From the IMG/VR virus record IMGVR_UViG_3300035670_000067, positions 46,385 through 110,384 of that record: a stretch of DNA of 64,000 bases. One strand, given 5' to 3'. The DNA is from a virus. A program made the position numbers and the translations under genes. The notes under the pieces are model-generated. The model worked only from the letters and a program-made list of their open reading frames with translations, was not told where the DNA came from and did no database searches. This document shows, one piece after another, positions 7,387 through 15,968 of this stretch (positions are counted from its first letter, which is position 1; each line of letters starts with the position of its first letter).

Positions 7387-9663
7387 TCAATCAATCCCAC
7401 TAATATTCACATCACTAAATTCAATGGCAACTTGTGAAGTCTGGTTTATTTCGCAATTATAAACTGATCCGAAAATACTATCTATAACGTCTTTCCCATA
7501 ACCGGTAGGATGATCAACTTTGTTGCCCTTCAAATATTTCAAATGTCTGGATTCTCTTGCGAAAATATAATCATAAGGATATTCAACTCTATTTTCAACA
7601 AAACAATTCTTTGCTTTTACTGGAACTTCATCTGTTCTGTCAAGCGAAAGTAAATCTGTATCTATACCTCTATCTTCAAGCGATTGCTTGAACATGTGAG
7701 AGTTGTAACTGTCTGCTGTTATCTTGGCAATCTTGAATCCGCGCTTCAATAATGCCATGACAATATATTGCAAGATTCCGGTATAGTATATCTCACCATT
7801 TTTCAGCAATCGCACATCAACTTTATCAGATGGATCTATCCATCCTATGAAATCAAGTTTGATTAGTGGCTTATCTTGCCACATTTCATCATCATCTACA
7901 TCTTTAGGCTTTTCTTCTTTTGACAGATCTTCAGTCAACGGATCTGGCTCATTCATCGCTTTAGAAAACTCTTTGTTTTCGAGCGGATCGACTCTAACCT
8001 TGACCCAGCCAACGCAATGAGTTAGTGAAAATGCGGTTTTATCCTTATTCTTCGATAAGTCGAAGTGCATATAGTAATCTGCTTCTATATCAGGAGTAAA
8101 CCAGTCAGCAAACGCACCATTCCCACGATATGGATTAGCAGTACAATTTTCATATTCTCTGCAAGCATACTTATTCTGTGTCAATGCTCTTTTCTGATAA
8201 ACCGGACACTGCCTGCATGTCTCGCAAACATTCTTATCGACAAATTCTGGGTCTCCCCAAAATGTCTCTATAACACCCATCGGCACAGCACCGAAATCTC
8301 GCATAGTCCTGCGATAATCTCGTTCAAGCTGCTGCTTAAAATCGTCTTTTGTCAACTTAGGATGTATTTCCCAAGTTGCCTTCTGAACAGCGTATGCGCT
8401 TTTGTTCGTTTCAGAGATTCTTTTTAATTCATAGAACTTATGCATCACGAAGTCGTCGTCATACCGCGGTGTCGTAATTCCGATCATTTTATAATGTTCT
8501 GGAAATCTAGTCTTGCACGAACCAAATGCTGCTTCCCAACATTCTTCCGCCTTTGATTCTCCAGAGTCATCGTCTGTTCCTCCAGAAGAAGCCAAGAAGA
8601 ATGCTATTTCGTCACCAACCCATTGAAGAGTGTTGTACCCAAGCCACCCAAAGGCTTGGGAGTTGCCGCTCAACGCAACCAAATTCTTTTGAAAGAAAAC
8701 TGCTTGAACACTCGGGGTGTCATATTTCTTTTCAAACCAAGCACAATTCTGCAAATGACCAAGAAATTCTTTGAAGAATACGTTCTTTGCTTGATTTTCG
8801 TTTCTTGCAACGTTGATGAAATATATGGGAGATCCCGGTGAAAGACCATAATATGACTGTGGGCTATACATGCACAAGCAACGATATATTCCATAAAGGT
8901 GTATAATACTAGAGATGAAGTCTTTACCACTATTTTCAGGATATAATCCATTAGCGCAATAATTGTGATATGGATGGTCGCAGATTATATCATAGACCAA
9001 TTCTGTTTTTCTAGGTTGGATGGATTCTAGACTAACCCAATGTATATTCGCAATGTGTTTATGTCGAGCTTCTGCAATTTCTGTCGGATTAATCGTCGGC
9101 GACAAAAATGTTCGCGGTGCCGCCATATAATCTCCAATAGACATCTTAGATATCGGAATTTTTCCCTTTCCTACAACATCTATGTTATGTTCATCTGTTG
9201 CATCGAGATACATCCCATTAGAAAACGTGTATCTCTTTGTTTTTTGTAATCCTCTGGCAACGCACAACCCCTTATTCCAAATTTCTTTATTATTTTCATC
9301 TCTGCTCTGGACAATAACCATTTGCCCGCACAACGATGACATTTTTCTAGGGCCACCATTTGTCCAAATTATTGTTTCTCCAGAAAGACAACCTTTTCCT
9401 AATAATAACAAAGCCTCACGCACTTCAGGTTTTGTAACTTCTACAGCAATTTCCATAATTTTAGGACGACAACCGCGACCAGTTCTAGGATTGAATTTAC
9501 AATTTAGATATTCTTTACTCTCTATAAATTCTACGATGTCTACAGGCTGTGTTTCCCAAATATCTTCTGGCGATGTCCCTATAGAGTGCGCCAAATATTT
9601 GAATGGATCAGCAACAAATTGATTTTCGTGTCCTCTTGAAATCTTGCGTGATTGTGCTGGCAT
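7387..9663 (-). CDS. Terminase large subunit interrupted by an intein
   Basis: A 758-residue precursor. After removal of residues 92-244 the two exteins join as LLLGKG-SGKDF, a complete Walker A loop. Walker B is LQWVGDE (residues about 346-352). The C-terminal RuvC-like nuclease begins at MHFDLSKNKDKTAF, whose Asp is the expected metal ligand, after a cysteine cluster (CETCRQCPVY and beyond) that may bind zinc. The mature 605-residue enzyme is a normal size for an ATPase-nuclease that packages DNA. Without splicing the P-loop is broken, so packaging should depend on the intein. The start overlaps the preceding stop as TAATG. Confidence 0.95.
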   Translation of the reverse strand: MPAQSRKISRGHENQFVADPFKYLAHSIGTSPEDIWETQPVDIVEFIESKEYLNCKFNPRTGRGCRPKIMEIAVEVTKPEVREALLLLGKGCLSGETIIWTNGGPRKMSSLCGQMVIVQSRDENNKEIWNKGLCVARGLQKTKRYTFSNGMYLDATDEHNIDVVGKGKIPISKMSIGDYMAAPRTFLSPTINPTEIAEARHKHIANIHWVSLESIQPRKTELVYDIICDHPYHNYCANGLYPENSGKDFISSIIHLYGIYRCLCMYSPQSYYGLSPGSPIYFINVARNENQAKNVFFKEFLGHLQNCAWFEKKYDTPSVQAVFFQKNLVALSGNSQAFGWLGYNTLQWVGDEIAFFLASSGGTDDDSGESKAEECWEAAFGSCKTRFPEHYKMIGITTPRYDDDFVMHKFYELKRISETNKSAYAVQKATWEIHPKLTKDDFKQQLERDYRRTMRDFGAVPMGVIETFWGDPEFVDKNVCETCRQCPVYQKRALTQNKYACREYENCTANPYRGNGAFADWFTPDIEADYYMHFDLSKNKDKTAFSLTHCVGWVKVRVDPLENKEFSKAMNEPDPLTEDLSKEEKPKDVDDDEMWQDKPLIKLDFIGWIDPSDKVDVRLLKNGEIYYTGILQYIVMALLKRGFKIAKITADSYNSHMFKQSLEDRGIDTDLLSLDRTDEVPVKAKNCFVENRVEYPYDYIFARESRHLKYLKGNKVDHPTGYGKDVIDSIFGSVYNCEINQTSQVAIEFSDVNISGID
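8932..9390 (-). other. Mini-intein inside the terminase P-loop
   Basis: This 153-residue in-frame insertion begins with Cys92 (block A: CLSGETIIW) and holds the block B TxxH motif (ATDEHN, Thr156/His159). Block F is VYDIICDHPYHNY and the end is Asn244 followed by Ser245. It lacks any homing endonuclease domain (no LAGLIDADG or HNH blocks, and no room for one). The residue before the final Asn is Glu (PEN-S) rather than the usual His, as in a minority of active inteins. It sits exactly between GKG and SGKDF of the Walker A motif. Confidence 0.9.
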
Positions 9664-9893
9664 TAGAACTTACCAAATGTCACGATATTGTTTAAGAACA
9701 AACGATAAACAAACGATCCCTTCATACCCAATAATTCTTTGTCGATCTGCACACGCAAATCAGCAAATGGTACAGAAATCAATTTCATTCTATATATTCT
9801 CAACTTTTTACTACGCAGCGATTCATCTACTTCATTAGAAGACATATACTTGAAATATAATCTGAGATATTTTCTAAGTTTTGACATCTTCAT
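9663..9893 (-). CDS. Small unknown protein between terminase genes
   Basis: 76 residues, strongly basic at the N terminus (KLRKYLRLYFKYM) with a second basic stretch (RSKKLRIYRMK). No family is recognised. It overlaps the upstream gene by 20 bases and its stop overlaps the terminase start (TAATG), so it is translationally coupled to terminase and may act with it. Confidence 0.6.
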   Translation of the reverse strand: MKMSKLRKYLRLYFKYMSSNEVDESLRSKKLRIYRMKLISVPFADLRVQIDKELLGMKGSFVYRLFLNNIVTFGKF

Positions 9894-10701
9894 GTGACAC
9901 TTCTATCACTTTGCCAACGCCAGAAGTAGTTTTGACACTAGCTTCCATAAGTCCTCTGCGTATTGCAGATTGGACTTCTGTATCCTTAACATGTAATCCT
10001 ATCAGCTCAACTATAGTTCTAAGAATAATCTTGAATCCGTCAGGCGTCAAGAAAAAGTCTGATTTTCTTTCGACTTTATCTATTCTCTCTATTGACTTGC
10101 CTATTGAGTCAACCAATCTGGATATTCTATCTATTACCTGCCCATCAGTAAGTGAAGTTTCATTATCCACAATTTCTTTGATCAGAAAGAATTTCTCACC
10201 ATTTCCCAAATGCTCTGCGGATAACGTCTCTTCTATGGCCTTAAGAAGTTTGTTGGGATTCTTTACTGGCTTATGCCTACTGAACCTATCTATGTATTGC
10301 GTAAGCATAACGCGCAGTGTGGCTAATTCTTTCTTGTGATCCAAAATATCTGGATCATTAATGAAAACAGTTAACACATCTGCCAATTGTTCGGTATACA
10401 CACCCTTATACTTATCTAAGGCGGATGCAGTCCCGCTAACTAAGGCTCTCGTATTTGCTCCACCATGGAATCTACAATATAAACTTCCATCAGATGCTGC
10501 TCTTTTACATCTAACTTTAGGCAGATCATATAACTTTTTATTCTCTTCGTCTCGCTGATGCTTCATCCTAAAGCATCGCAACTTGCCACCCTTTACTCTA
10601 TGTTCAATGGGAATATCTTCACCAGACATCCCTATAAGATGCCCGTGTTCTTTATAAAGTTGGCGTCTTGCCTTCTTTTCTTTTGCAAAGTCTCTGGTCA
10701 T
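9874..10701 (-). CDS. Probable terminase small subunit or DNA-binding packaging protein
   Basis: 275 residues with a Cys-x-x-His-Gly-Gly motif (LYCRFHGGANTRA, near residue 77) preceded by KVRCKRAASDG. This putative metal-binding element is common in phage proteins located next to large terminases and in HGG-type small terminases. The rest is helical with many charged residues. The position just upstream of terminase supports a packaging role. Assignment rests on motif and position, not on a full-length match. Confidence 0.6.
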   Translation of the reverse strand: MTRDFAKEKKARRQLYKEHGHLIGMSGEDIPIEHRVKGGKLRCFRMKHQRDEENKKLYDLPKVRCKRAASDGSLYCRFHGGANTRALVSGTASALDKYKGVYTEQLADVLTVFINDPDILDHKKELATLRVMLTQYIDRFSRHKPVKNPNKLLKAIEETLSAEHLGNGEKFFLIKEIVDNETSLTDGQVIDRISRLVDSIGKSIERIDKVERKSDFFLTPDGFKIILRTIVELIGLHVKDTEVQSAIRRGLMEASVKTTSGVGKVIEVSHEDVKT

Positions 10702-10747
10702 GTTTCTTTCCGTCTAATAGAAAGAATAACCAGCTGGAACAATCTAA

Positions 10748-11155
10748 TTAGTTCTTAGTTAACCATTCAAATATGGCTCTTATAACAGCCATCAATGTAA
10801 CCGCTGATATTCCACTTCCCGCCACTACAGCGGCAGTTCTTTTCCTACTTGGTTTTCTGCCGCGCAGCCATTCTATATCCCCCTCCATTTTCAAAATCTT
10901 TTTAGAAATACAGATATCGTTAACTTCCATTTTCTCAATTTGTCCACTCATAGAATCTATTTGTCCACGCATATTATCTATAGAAGTCTTATGTCCCTCT
11001 AACATCTGCCTTATACCGACCACCCTACCCAAGGGATCGCCAACAATCGCTTCCTTTAATACGTTTAACGAATCATCTATACTATCAAACCGTCTATCGC
11101 CGGATTGCTTATGTTCGCGACATTCTTTTATAGATACTGGGCGATCATCAGACAT
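10748..11155 (-). CDS. Coiled-coil protein with C-terminal membrane anchor
   Basis: 135 residues. Heptad-like helices run through residues 20-95 (repeated IDSMSGQIEKM-type segments), then basic RGRKPSRKR, then one hydrophobic span (AAVVAGSGISAVTLMAVIRAIF). This layout resembles haemolysin XhlA-like or lysis-associated membrane proteins of phages, but the family is not certain. The stop lies in the gap before the small-terminase candidate. Confidence 0.6.
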   Translation of the reverse strand: MSDDRPVSIKECREHKQSGDRRFDSIDDSLNVLKEAIVGDPLGRVVGIRQMLEGHKTSIDNMRGQIDSMSGQIEKMEVNDICISKKILKMEGDIEWLRGRKPSRKRTAAVVAGSGISAVTLMAVIRAIFEWLTKN

Positions 11156-11745
11156 TAGGTGTTCTTATCTATGTGTTCGTACCATTCTAATCTAACATTC
11201 GTCAAATTTGAATTTGTTCCTGAAGTTAGTCTAAGCAAGTACTTTGTATTTCTCTTCAAGATCAATTCTTCATCATTTCTAACTATCGAAGCTGATCTGG
11301 CTTGCGCTGATGCACCACCGCCCTTATAAGTATGGATCAACCTTCCATCTGTTGAACCGCCAGTTATTCCCTTGTGAATAGTGACTGTCGCAGCAGTCGA
11401 ACTATTCCTATTATTATTTCCAACAGTTTGTAAAGTAGTTCCAACTCTATCTGAATCTTCATATAAATCAAATTGCGTTATAGCCGAACCATCTAAATCA
11501 AACAACATATGAGCATATTTGGTTGAATTCGGTGTAGTGATCAAATAAACCTGAGCTTCTGAACTATTCAGTGCTACTGAATCGGTATAAATGAAGTGAG
11601 ATCCTGCATGGATCTCATGATGCGCGTAATCTATTATCTGAAGTGTATTCGTAGTCTTATCAACGCCAGAAATCCCATTAACCCATTTAATCCCACCAAT
11701 AATCAGTGGTTTTATGAGTCTTTCTATAGCTGTTGATATCACCAT
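11155..11745 (-). CDS. Probable virion structural protein
   Basis: 196 residues, rich in beta-type Ser/Thr/Gly/Asn sequence, with an N-terminal helix (ISTAIERLIKPLII) followed by IDYAHHEIHAGSHF and a conserved-looking middle (HMLFDLDGSAITQFDLYE). This kind of sequence is frequent in short decoration or tail-associated proteins of large phages. Its start overlaps the stop of the upstream 94-aa gene. Function is inferred from location and composition only. Confidence 0.6.
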   Translation of the reverse strand: MVISTAIERLIKPLIIGGIKWVNGISGVDKTTNTLQIIDYAHHEIHAGSHFIYTDSVALNSSEAQVYLITTPNSTKYAHMLFDLDGSAITQFDLYEDSDRVGTTLQTVGNNNRNSSTAATVTIHKGITGGSTDGRLIHTYKGGGASAQARSASIVRNDEELILKRNTKYLLRLTSGTNSNLTNVRLEWYEHIDKNT

Positions 11746-12029
11746 TAATCTCCCATGTAATCATTGGCACCGAGGTATGAATTGGGACTAAAAGCGAAAT
11801 ATGCAGCCGCGCCAGCCATATCGCTTCTTCTTGCCCAACGAATAATGGTATCATTTCCTACAGTGTGCGTTCTGCGAACCGCCCATTCTGAAGTTGCTCT
11901 ACTGGTCCCAACGTCTGCAAAGAATTCATAAACATAATCAACACCGCTGATTGTAACTTCAACAGTGACTTTATCAATAATGTCAGCAAACTGATTACCA
12001 ACACTATTGAAAATCTTAGGCTTTGACAT
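11745..12029 (-). CDS. Unknown small virion-module protein
   Basis: 94 residues with alternating hydrophobic strands (VEVTISGVDYVYEFF) and an aromatic, Arg-rich middle (RWARRSDMAGAAAYF). No family recognised. It is coupled to the following structural gene by a one-base stop/start overlap, so a virion role is plausible. Confidence 0.55.
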   Translation of the reverse strand: MSKPKIFNSVGNQFADIIDKVTVEVTISGVDYVYEFFADVGTSRATSEWAVRRTHTVGNDTIIRWARRSDMAGAAAYFAFSPNSYLGANDYMGD

Positions 12030-12067
12030 TGTCTTATCCTTTTACAGAAAAATCTGTCATGCTCTGA

Positions 12068-12256
12068 TTATTTGATAACTTTCTGATCTTCAGCACCAAC
12101 AACTTTCTTTGCTGCTTCTATTCTATCCTGTGTTGGAATTTCGTATTCTTTGCGCTGTCTGAATTCTTCTTGCTTGCCTCTGTTCCAGAATTTGGTCGGA
12201 CGAAAATATCCAACAACTCTACTAAACACTTCGCATTCTCTTCCGCACTTAGCCAT
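12068..12256 (-). CDS. Stand-alone glycyl-radical domain like the C terminus of anaerobic RNR (NrdD)
   Basis: 62 residues starting at an ATG that overlaps the upstream stop (TAATG). The core CEVFSRVVGYFRPTKFWN followed by GKQEEFRQRKEY matches the C-terminal glycyl-radical loop of class III ribonucleotide reductase, where Gly in VVGY carries the radical. Only one Cys pair (CGREC) of the usual zinc site is present. No catalytic NrdD domain is encoded beside it. It could be a spare part that repairs a cleaved host enzyme, as GrcA/YfiD and T4 Y06I do for pyruvate formate-lyase, or a remnant. Function is inference. Confidence 0.7.
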   Translation of the reverse strand: MAKCGRECEVFSRVVGYFRPTKFWNRGKQEEFRQRKEYEIPTQDRIEAAKKVVGAEDQKVIK

Positions 12257-12678
12257 TAGAGTAATCCTTGTCTTTGGAATCTCATTAGCTTTTCTCTGAG
12301 GGTTGTTCTTGCCATGTTCAAACATGCCGCTAAATCTGAAATGCTTACCGTATCGCCATGTTTCTTATATAACTGTAGAACTAACTCATCTATTCTTTTG
12401 CGGGCAACGTTTACCTTATGAATTCGTTCCAGTCTTTCTATCGGCGTCTCTGCATCGGCTAATCCCGTAACGGTTCTTGAAAATCCATAATTCGTATTTA
12501 ATGTTTTCTTTCTAAGACCAGAACCCAACTTATTTATGACTTCAAGTTGTTTCGTGATCTCTCCACTCAATTCTTTGAATATTTCTGAAGTTAAACTTTC
12601 AGCGCTTATTTCAGGAACAGATTGACTTTGCTTGCTTGAGGGATCTGACATAGTGTCTTTCGAACGGCTCTTCATCAC
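12256..12678 (-). CDS. Helix-turn-helix DNA-binding protein
   Basis: 140 residues. The last 35 residues (VSISDLAACLNMARTTLREKL and on) form a Fis/HTH_8-like helix-turn-helix, and the middle is a long charged helix (ERLERIHKVNVARKRIDELV). It may be a small-terminase-like recognition protein or a regulator of the virion operon. The start is either 12678 (GAGG upstream) or 12651. It overlaps the end of the phosphoesterase gene by up to 68 bases. Confidence 0.65.
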   Translation of the reverse strand: MMKSRSKDTMSDPSSKQSQSVPEISAESLTSEIFKELSGEITKQLEVINKLGSGLRKKTLNTNYGFSRTVTGLADAETPIERLERIHKVNVARKRIDELVLQLYKKHGDTVSISDLAACLNMARTTLREKLMRFQRQGLL

Positions 12679-13447
12679 CCTGCCTCAGTAATATGCCGCC
12701 AAACTGCGGATTATGATTTTTCCCGGCGGTTCTGGAAACAAACGGCGTTTTCATCTGCCAGCCGGGTGTCACTATAGATAACCCAGTGATTGTATTTGTC
12801 GGAATACCAACTGAAATATATCTATGTCTGTGACTTCTAACTACAACATCAGAACGCTTTTCTCCCCATCTCATCTGATTAGCCCAGACTTCCGTTATTT
12901 CACCCATCGGTCCAGATGATTCATAAGCCTGCCTTGATGTTGTTCCAATATGATGTGCTATGTTCACATTCCACCTGCCAACATCAATGAAAATCATCTG
13001 TGGTACTTCATCGCCATCATATTTGTCAGCCTTCAAACAATCTGCAATCATTCTGGCTATTTCAGCAGACTGCCCGTCATGTACTTCTGTGCCGGCAGTC
13101 ATCAAGAACTTGTTTACTTTCTTGTTATGCCTAATCGGCTCTAGAATCTCAATCGCTGTATTTTTGTGATCATTCAAGTCATGACTGAATTGTGTTATGG
13201 AATTGTGATGTCTGTTATCTACAACATCACCATTTACCACAATGGAATAACCCTCACCCTTAGTCACATCTGGAACCCATTCATTCCAGAACTCTTCCCA
13301 ATACTGATACAATAATAACTGAAATCTATTAGGCATGTATTTTCCACCACCGACCAATGTAATTCCATTTTTAGGACACATGCCGAATTTGCATCCGCCG
13401 TGTAAATCGCTAATGATAATGAGATTATTTGTCTTCTGCGTTTTCAT
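12611..13447 (-). CDS. Calcineurin-like metallophosphoesterase
   Basis: 278 residues with the metallophosphoesterase motif set: IISDLHGG near the N terminus (D-x-H), VVNGDVVDNRHHN (GD-x-x-D), TAGTEVHDG, AHHIG, and SHRHRYISVG (G/S-H-x-H). These residues bind two metal ions in this superfamily, which cleaves phosphoesters in nucleotides or nucleic acids. Large phages often have such a gene next to packaging genes. The substrate is unknown. It is the first gene of the leftward virion operon, after a 220-base intergenic region. Confidence 0.85.
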   Translation of the reverse strand: MKTQKTNNLIIISDLHGGCKFGMCPKNGITLVGGGKYMPNRFQLLLYQYWEEFWNEWVPDVTKGEGYSIVVNGDVVDNRHHNSITQFSHDLNDHKNTAIEILEPIRHNKKVNKFLMTAGTEVHDGQSAEIARMIADCLKADKYDGDEVPQMIFIDVGRWNVNIAHHIGTTSRQAYESSGPMGEITEVWANQMRWGEKRSDVVVRSHRHRYISVGIPTNTITGLSIVTPGWQMKTPFVSRTAGKNHNPQFGGILLRQGDEEPFERHYVRSLKQAKSICS

Positions 13448-13669
13448 AACCTTCTCCTAGGACAACAGTTATATCAATCTGTAGCGCATCTAGAGATAAA
13501 AAGTTATTGAACGCTGTAACAAATGCGTTTTAGCCGCTCTAACACCACGCCCCACCCCGGCACATAGGCCAGCCCGCCTATTTGCGTCTAGACAGCCCCA
13601 AAAACGTTCTAGAAGCCGTTCCCGCCGTTGGCTGGTGCGCCACCTAGCCAACGGCACAGCAAAAACCAC
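13448..13669. promoter_or_regulatory. Non-coding regulatory gap upstream of the virion operon
   Basis: No gene. The stretch holds several TCTAGA-centred words (about 13487, 13587 and 13608), an AAATGCGTTTTAG word (13521) shared with other intergenic regions of the window, and an unusually C-rich run (about 13540-13560). It ends in a strong hairpin. It probably contains the promoter of the operon that starts at 13447, but no clean sigma70 site is visible. Confidence 0.45.
13624..13655 (-). terminator. Hairpin downstream of the 88-aa gene
   Basis: A ten-base perfect stem (GCCGTTGGCT with its complement) encloses a loop that is itself palindromic (GGTGCGCCACC). It lies just after the stop at 13670, and in minus-strand direction a terminator role is likely although the T run is not at the canonical place. 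Confidence 0.6.
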
Positions 13670-13936
13670 CTAAGCTATGATCTTATCGCCCTTTGCTTCC
13701 ATTATCGGCATGACTCTATCTGAATTAACCCAAAACGCGCCATTCCTTCCATCCTTGAGCTTCAGCATAATGCCGCTTGGTGAAATATCAACTATCTTGA
13801 CTCTTACTGGCTTCTTTTCATCGCACAGTCTGACGATGTAAGATTTGCCGCGTTTGATCTCAATAGTCTTCTCTTCAATCTTCACATCTGTACCGTTCTG
13901 CTTCTCTTCCATCTTCTCTTCCATCTTCTCTTCCAT
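13670..13936 (-). CDS. Unknown 88-aa protein
   Basis: It begins with three MEEK repeats, then a highly charged helix, then a compact beta-type domain (SYIVRLCDEKKPVRVKIVDI and MLKLKDGRNGAFW). The end resembles small SH3/Tudor-like folds but no family is recognised. It stands alone between two strong hairpins, so it is probably transcribed as a single-gene unit. Confidence 0.6.
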   Translation of the reverse strand: MEEKMEEKMEEKQNGTDVKIEEKTIEIKRGKSYIVRLCDEKKPVRVKIVDISPSGIMLKLKDGRNGAFWVNSDRVMPIMEAKGDKIIA

Positions 13937-14017
13937 TTTGATTCACTTTCTTGTTCGATTTTCCAATAGCTAATACTTGTTATATTCCGGCTGCCATTAC
14001 GGTAACGGCGACGGCTT

Positions 14018-14056
14018 CGGTTATATAGGCCGCCCCCTTAGGGGCGGCCATAACCG
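14018..14056 (-). terminator. Strong hairpin in the gap upstream of the 88-aa gene
   Basis: The outer stem GGTTAT/ATAACC and the inner nine-base stem GGCCGCCCC/GGGGCGGCC close on a four-base loop. There is no clear T run, so it could terminate by Rho-independent or processing mechanisms. The rest of 13937-14229 holds no gene. Confidence 0.55.
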
Positions 14057-14182
14057 TATGTCGGCGCGGACGTTTTTTGAGAGAAATTGAACATTTTCCA
14101 TCTTTCCTTTCCACTGAATCTCCAATCCGATGTACGATTTGCCAGCCGGTGACTAATATCTATTACATAGAAGTCTAGAATA

Positions 14183-14210
14183 GGTGGTAGCCCTTTAAGG
14201 GGCTACCACC
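14183..14210 (-). terminator. Hairpin downstream of the 167-aa gene
   Basis: Stem GGTGGTAGCCC with its exact complement and a short A/T loop, twenty bases beyond the stop at 14230. Probable transcription terminator on the minus strand. Confidence 0.65.
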
Positions 14211-14229
14211 TAACGGCCACAGCATTTGA

Positions 14230-14733
14230 CTAGCCGGCGATGATCTTTTTCTTCTTTTTCTTGAGGATCTTGATGCCTTCGGCAGGCTTGATCACAGCTT
14301 CTGCTTTCGGCATATAAGTGTCCTCTTTCTTCACGAAATACTCAGCAGGAATGCTGAATGTCCACACATCGCCATCCTTTGTGAGAGGACAAACGATGCG
14401 TTCACCAATCTTCTTCGCGTCACGGAAGTAACCGCGAAGATAGATTTCATTGTTCCAGAAGAAAGAACCAAGCCACAAAGCAATCTGCCGAGCCTTTGTA
14501 ACTTTGGTCTTCCACATGCCTTCGGGATTAACAGAAATGGCGAACTTGGTCTTATCTTCATCATCCGTCAAGATGTCAAAACAGACCGGTTCGCCCTTTT
14601 TGAAACCCATCTTACGAACAGCGTGATTGTTAATCGCACTGTTGCTTTTCCCGGTGTTCAGAATGAGTGCCGGGAAGTCAACAGCACCACCAAATGAGTT
14701 CCGAGGGACCTTATCGAGCTTCACAAAAGCCAT
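14230..14733 (-). CDS. Unknown 167-aa protein with lysine-rich tail
   Basis: A soluble-looking protein with a beta-rich core (FPALILNTGKSNSAINNHA, KTKFAISVNPEGMW) and a C-terminal ILKKKKKKIIAG tail. No family recognised. The composition is more GC-rich than its neighbours, like the capsid gene, which suggests high expression. It is followed by a hairpin terminator and preceded by a good AGGAG ribosome site. Confidence 0.65.
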   Translation of the reverse strand: MAFVKLDKVPRNSFGGAVDFPALILNTGKSNSAINNHAVRKMGFKKGEPVCFDILTDDEDKTKFAISVNPEGMWKTKVTKARQIALWLGSFFWNNEIYLRGYFRDAKKIGERIVCPLTKDGDVWTFSIPAEYFVKKEDTYMPKAEAVIKPAEGIKILKKKKKKIIAG

Positions 14734-14755
14734 GTTTTTTCTCCTGTTTTATGTT

Positions 14756-15127
14756 CTAGTTTTGCTCAAAACCGTCTTCTTTTTGATCAACTTTTTCTGT
14801 TTTCTCTTCGTTTTTTACCTCTTCTTTCGTCGTTTCTTCTGCGATTTCTTCGTCTTTCACAAGCATCGGCTTAGGCATCAAACGTGCTCGGTTGATGCCA
14901 TTTGTCCCCTTTGACTTGCCATATTGTGAAAGACTTTGAATGAATTGTTCCTTGTCAAAACTCTTGTGATTTCCAATTGTGACAATGTCATGATTATCTC
15001 TGACCGCCACGGCTAACGTAGCAAGTAGACCAATCATCTCATCGCGGCTCATAAACCGGACAGCAACTGGAACTTCAACCGAGTTGACAAGAATTTCCTG
15101 ATTACCATCGATCGTCTTAACGAGCAT
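14756..15127 (-). CDS. Unknown 123-aa protein with acidic tail
   Basis: The first 85 residues look folded (ILVNSVEVPVAVRFMSRDEM; AVAVRDNHDIVTIGNHKSF) and the last 35 are almost all Glu/Lys/Thr/Val (EEIAEETTKEEVKNEEK). No family recognised. Its start overlaps the epimerase end by 11 bases, so it follows the epimerase on one transcript. Confidence 0.6.
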   Translation of the reverse strand: MLVKTIDGNQEILVNSVEVPVAVRFMSRDEMIGLLATLAVAVRDNHDIVTIGNHKSFDKEQFIQSLSQYGKSKGTNGINRARLMPKPMLVKDEEIAEETTKEEVKNEEKTEKVDQKEDGFEQN

Positions 15128-15968
15128 TTTGATAAAACTCCACTTGTGATTTTATGAGTTCTGTAATGCTTCTCTGTTGCGTGTGAATGGATTTCCATGT
15201 CGGACAGCATTCCAATTTTAATGGATCATACGGTGGGAGCTCCTTATATTGTGGGTTTGCTTGTTTATTTGTGACCAGTTCGACTATCTTCAGGAGATCA
15301 TCTAAAGAGATACTTTGTCCAGTGACATTGGAAATTGTTGATGTCTTACTATCTATCTTTTCAACAATGGCGTCTACGATTTTCAGCACATCAACAAATT
15401 CTCTAATCGGCGAGCGTCCGCGTTTTCTGTAGATCGTCAAGGGTTCTCCATACAGAACATGTCTAATCATCCGCGGAATGATGTGAGTCTCGTTGATGTG
15501 CGCTTCGCCATACTGCCCACTTGCGCCAGTAACATTGAAAAATCTCAAAATATTGTATTTCGTAGAATACCTCTTAACTAGAAGTTCCTGCATCAATTTG
15601 GTCATACCATAGTGGTTTATAGGCTCTAAACGACTTTCTTCCGTTATCATATCTTTTTTATTGCCATAAACTGAACAAGAAGAGGCTAAAATAACCGGGC
15701 AACGGTAACGGGCAAGCAACCGCCGCAGTTCAATTACATTGTTTTCGAAGTATTCATACGGCTTTTCTTCGCCTTCCGAAACGTATGCGTATGATCCTAA
15801 GTGAATAATTAGATCCGGTTGATTGTGGATATCAAGCGAATATGGAATGGTTGGATTCAAATTATAATGCCGTCCGCCGGTGTCGAAGAGCATTAGCTGG
15901 TGATTCTTCAATCTTTCGCAGAGGAACTGTCCGATGTAGCCCTTGTGTCCGATGATAAGAATTTTCAT
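15117..15968 (-). CDS. NAD-dependent sugar epimerase (GalE-like SDR)
   Basis: 283 residues from the ATG at 15968, which has AAAGG eight bases upstream; upstream in-frame codons look like untranslated leader. It opens with ILIIGHKGYIG (the NAD-binding G-x-x-G-x-x-G loop). It also has the SDR catalytic triad region ASSCSVYG with YGMTK, and NVTGASGQYGE in the substrate loop. It probably interconverts UDP-hexoses for the glycosyltransferases encoded elsewhere in the window. A second Rossmann enzyme of this kind lies at 1589-2434. Confidence 0.88.
   Translation of the reverse strand: MKILIIGHKGYIGQFLCERLKNHQLMLFDTGGRHYNLNPTIPYSLDIHNQPDLIIHLGSYAYVSEGEEKPYEYFENNVIELRRLLARYRCPVILASSCSVYGNKKDMITEESRLEPINHYGMTKLMQELLVKRYSTKYNILRFFNVTGASGQYGEAHINETHIIPRMIRHVLYGEPLTIYRKRGRSPIREFVDVLKIVDAIVEKIDSKTSTISNVTGQSISLDDLLKIVELVTNKQANPQYKELPPYDPLKLECCPTWKSIHTQQRSITELIKSQVEFYQNAR

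Noticed and set aside
7387-9663. Group I intron instead of an intein in terminase
   Set aside because: The reading frame is continuous and the insertion has intein blocks A, B, F and G with Cys1 and Asn-Ser at the junctions.
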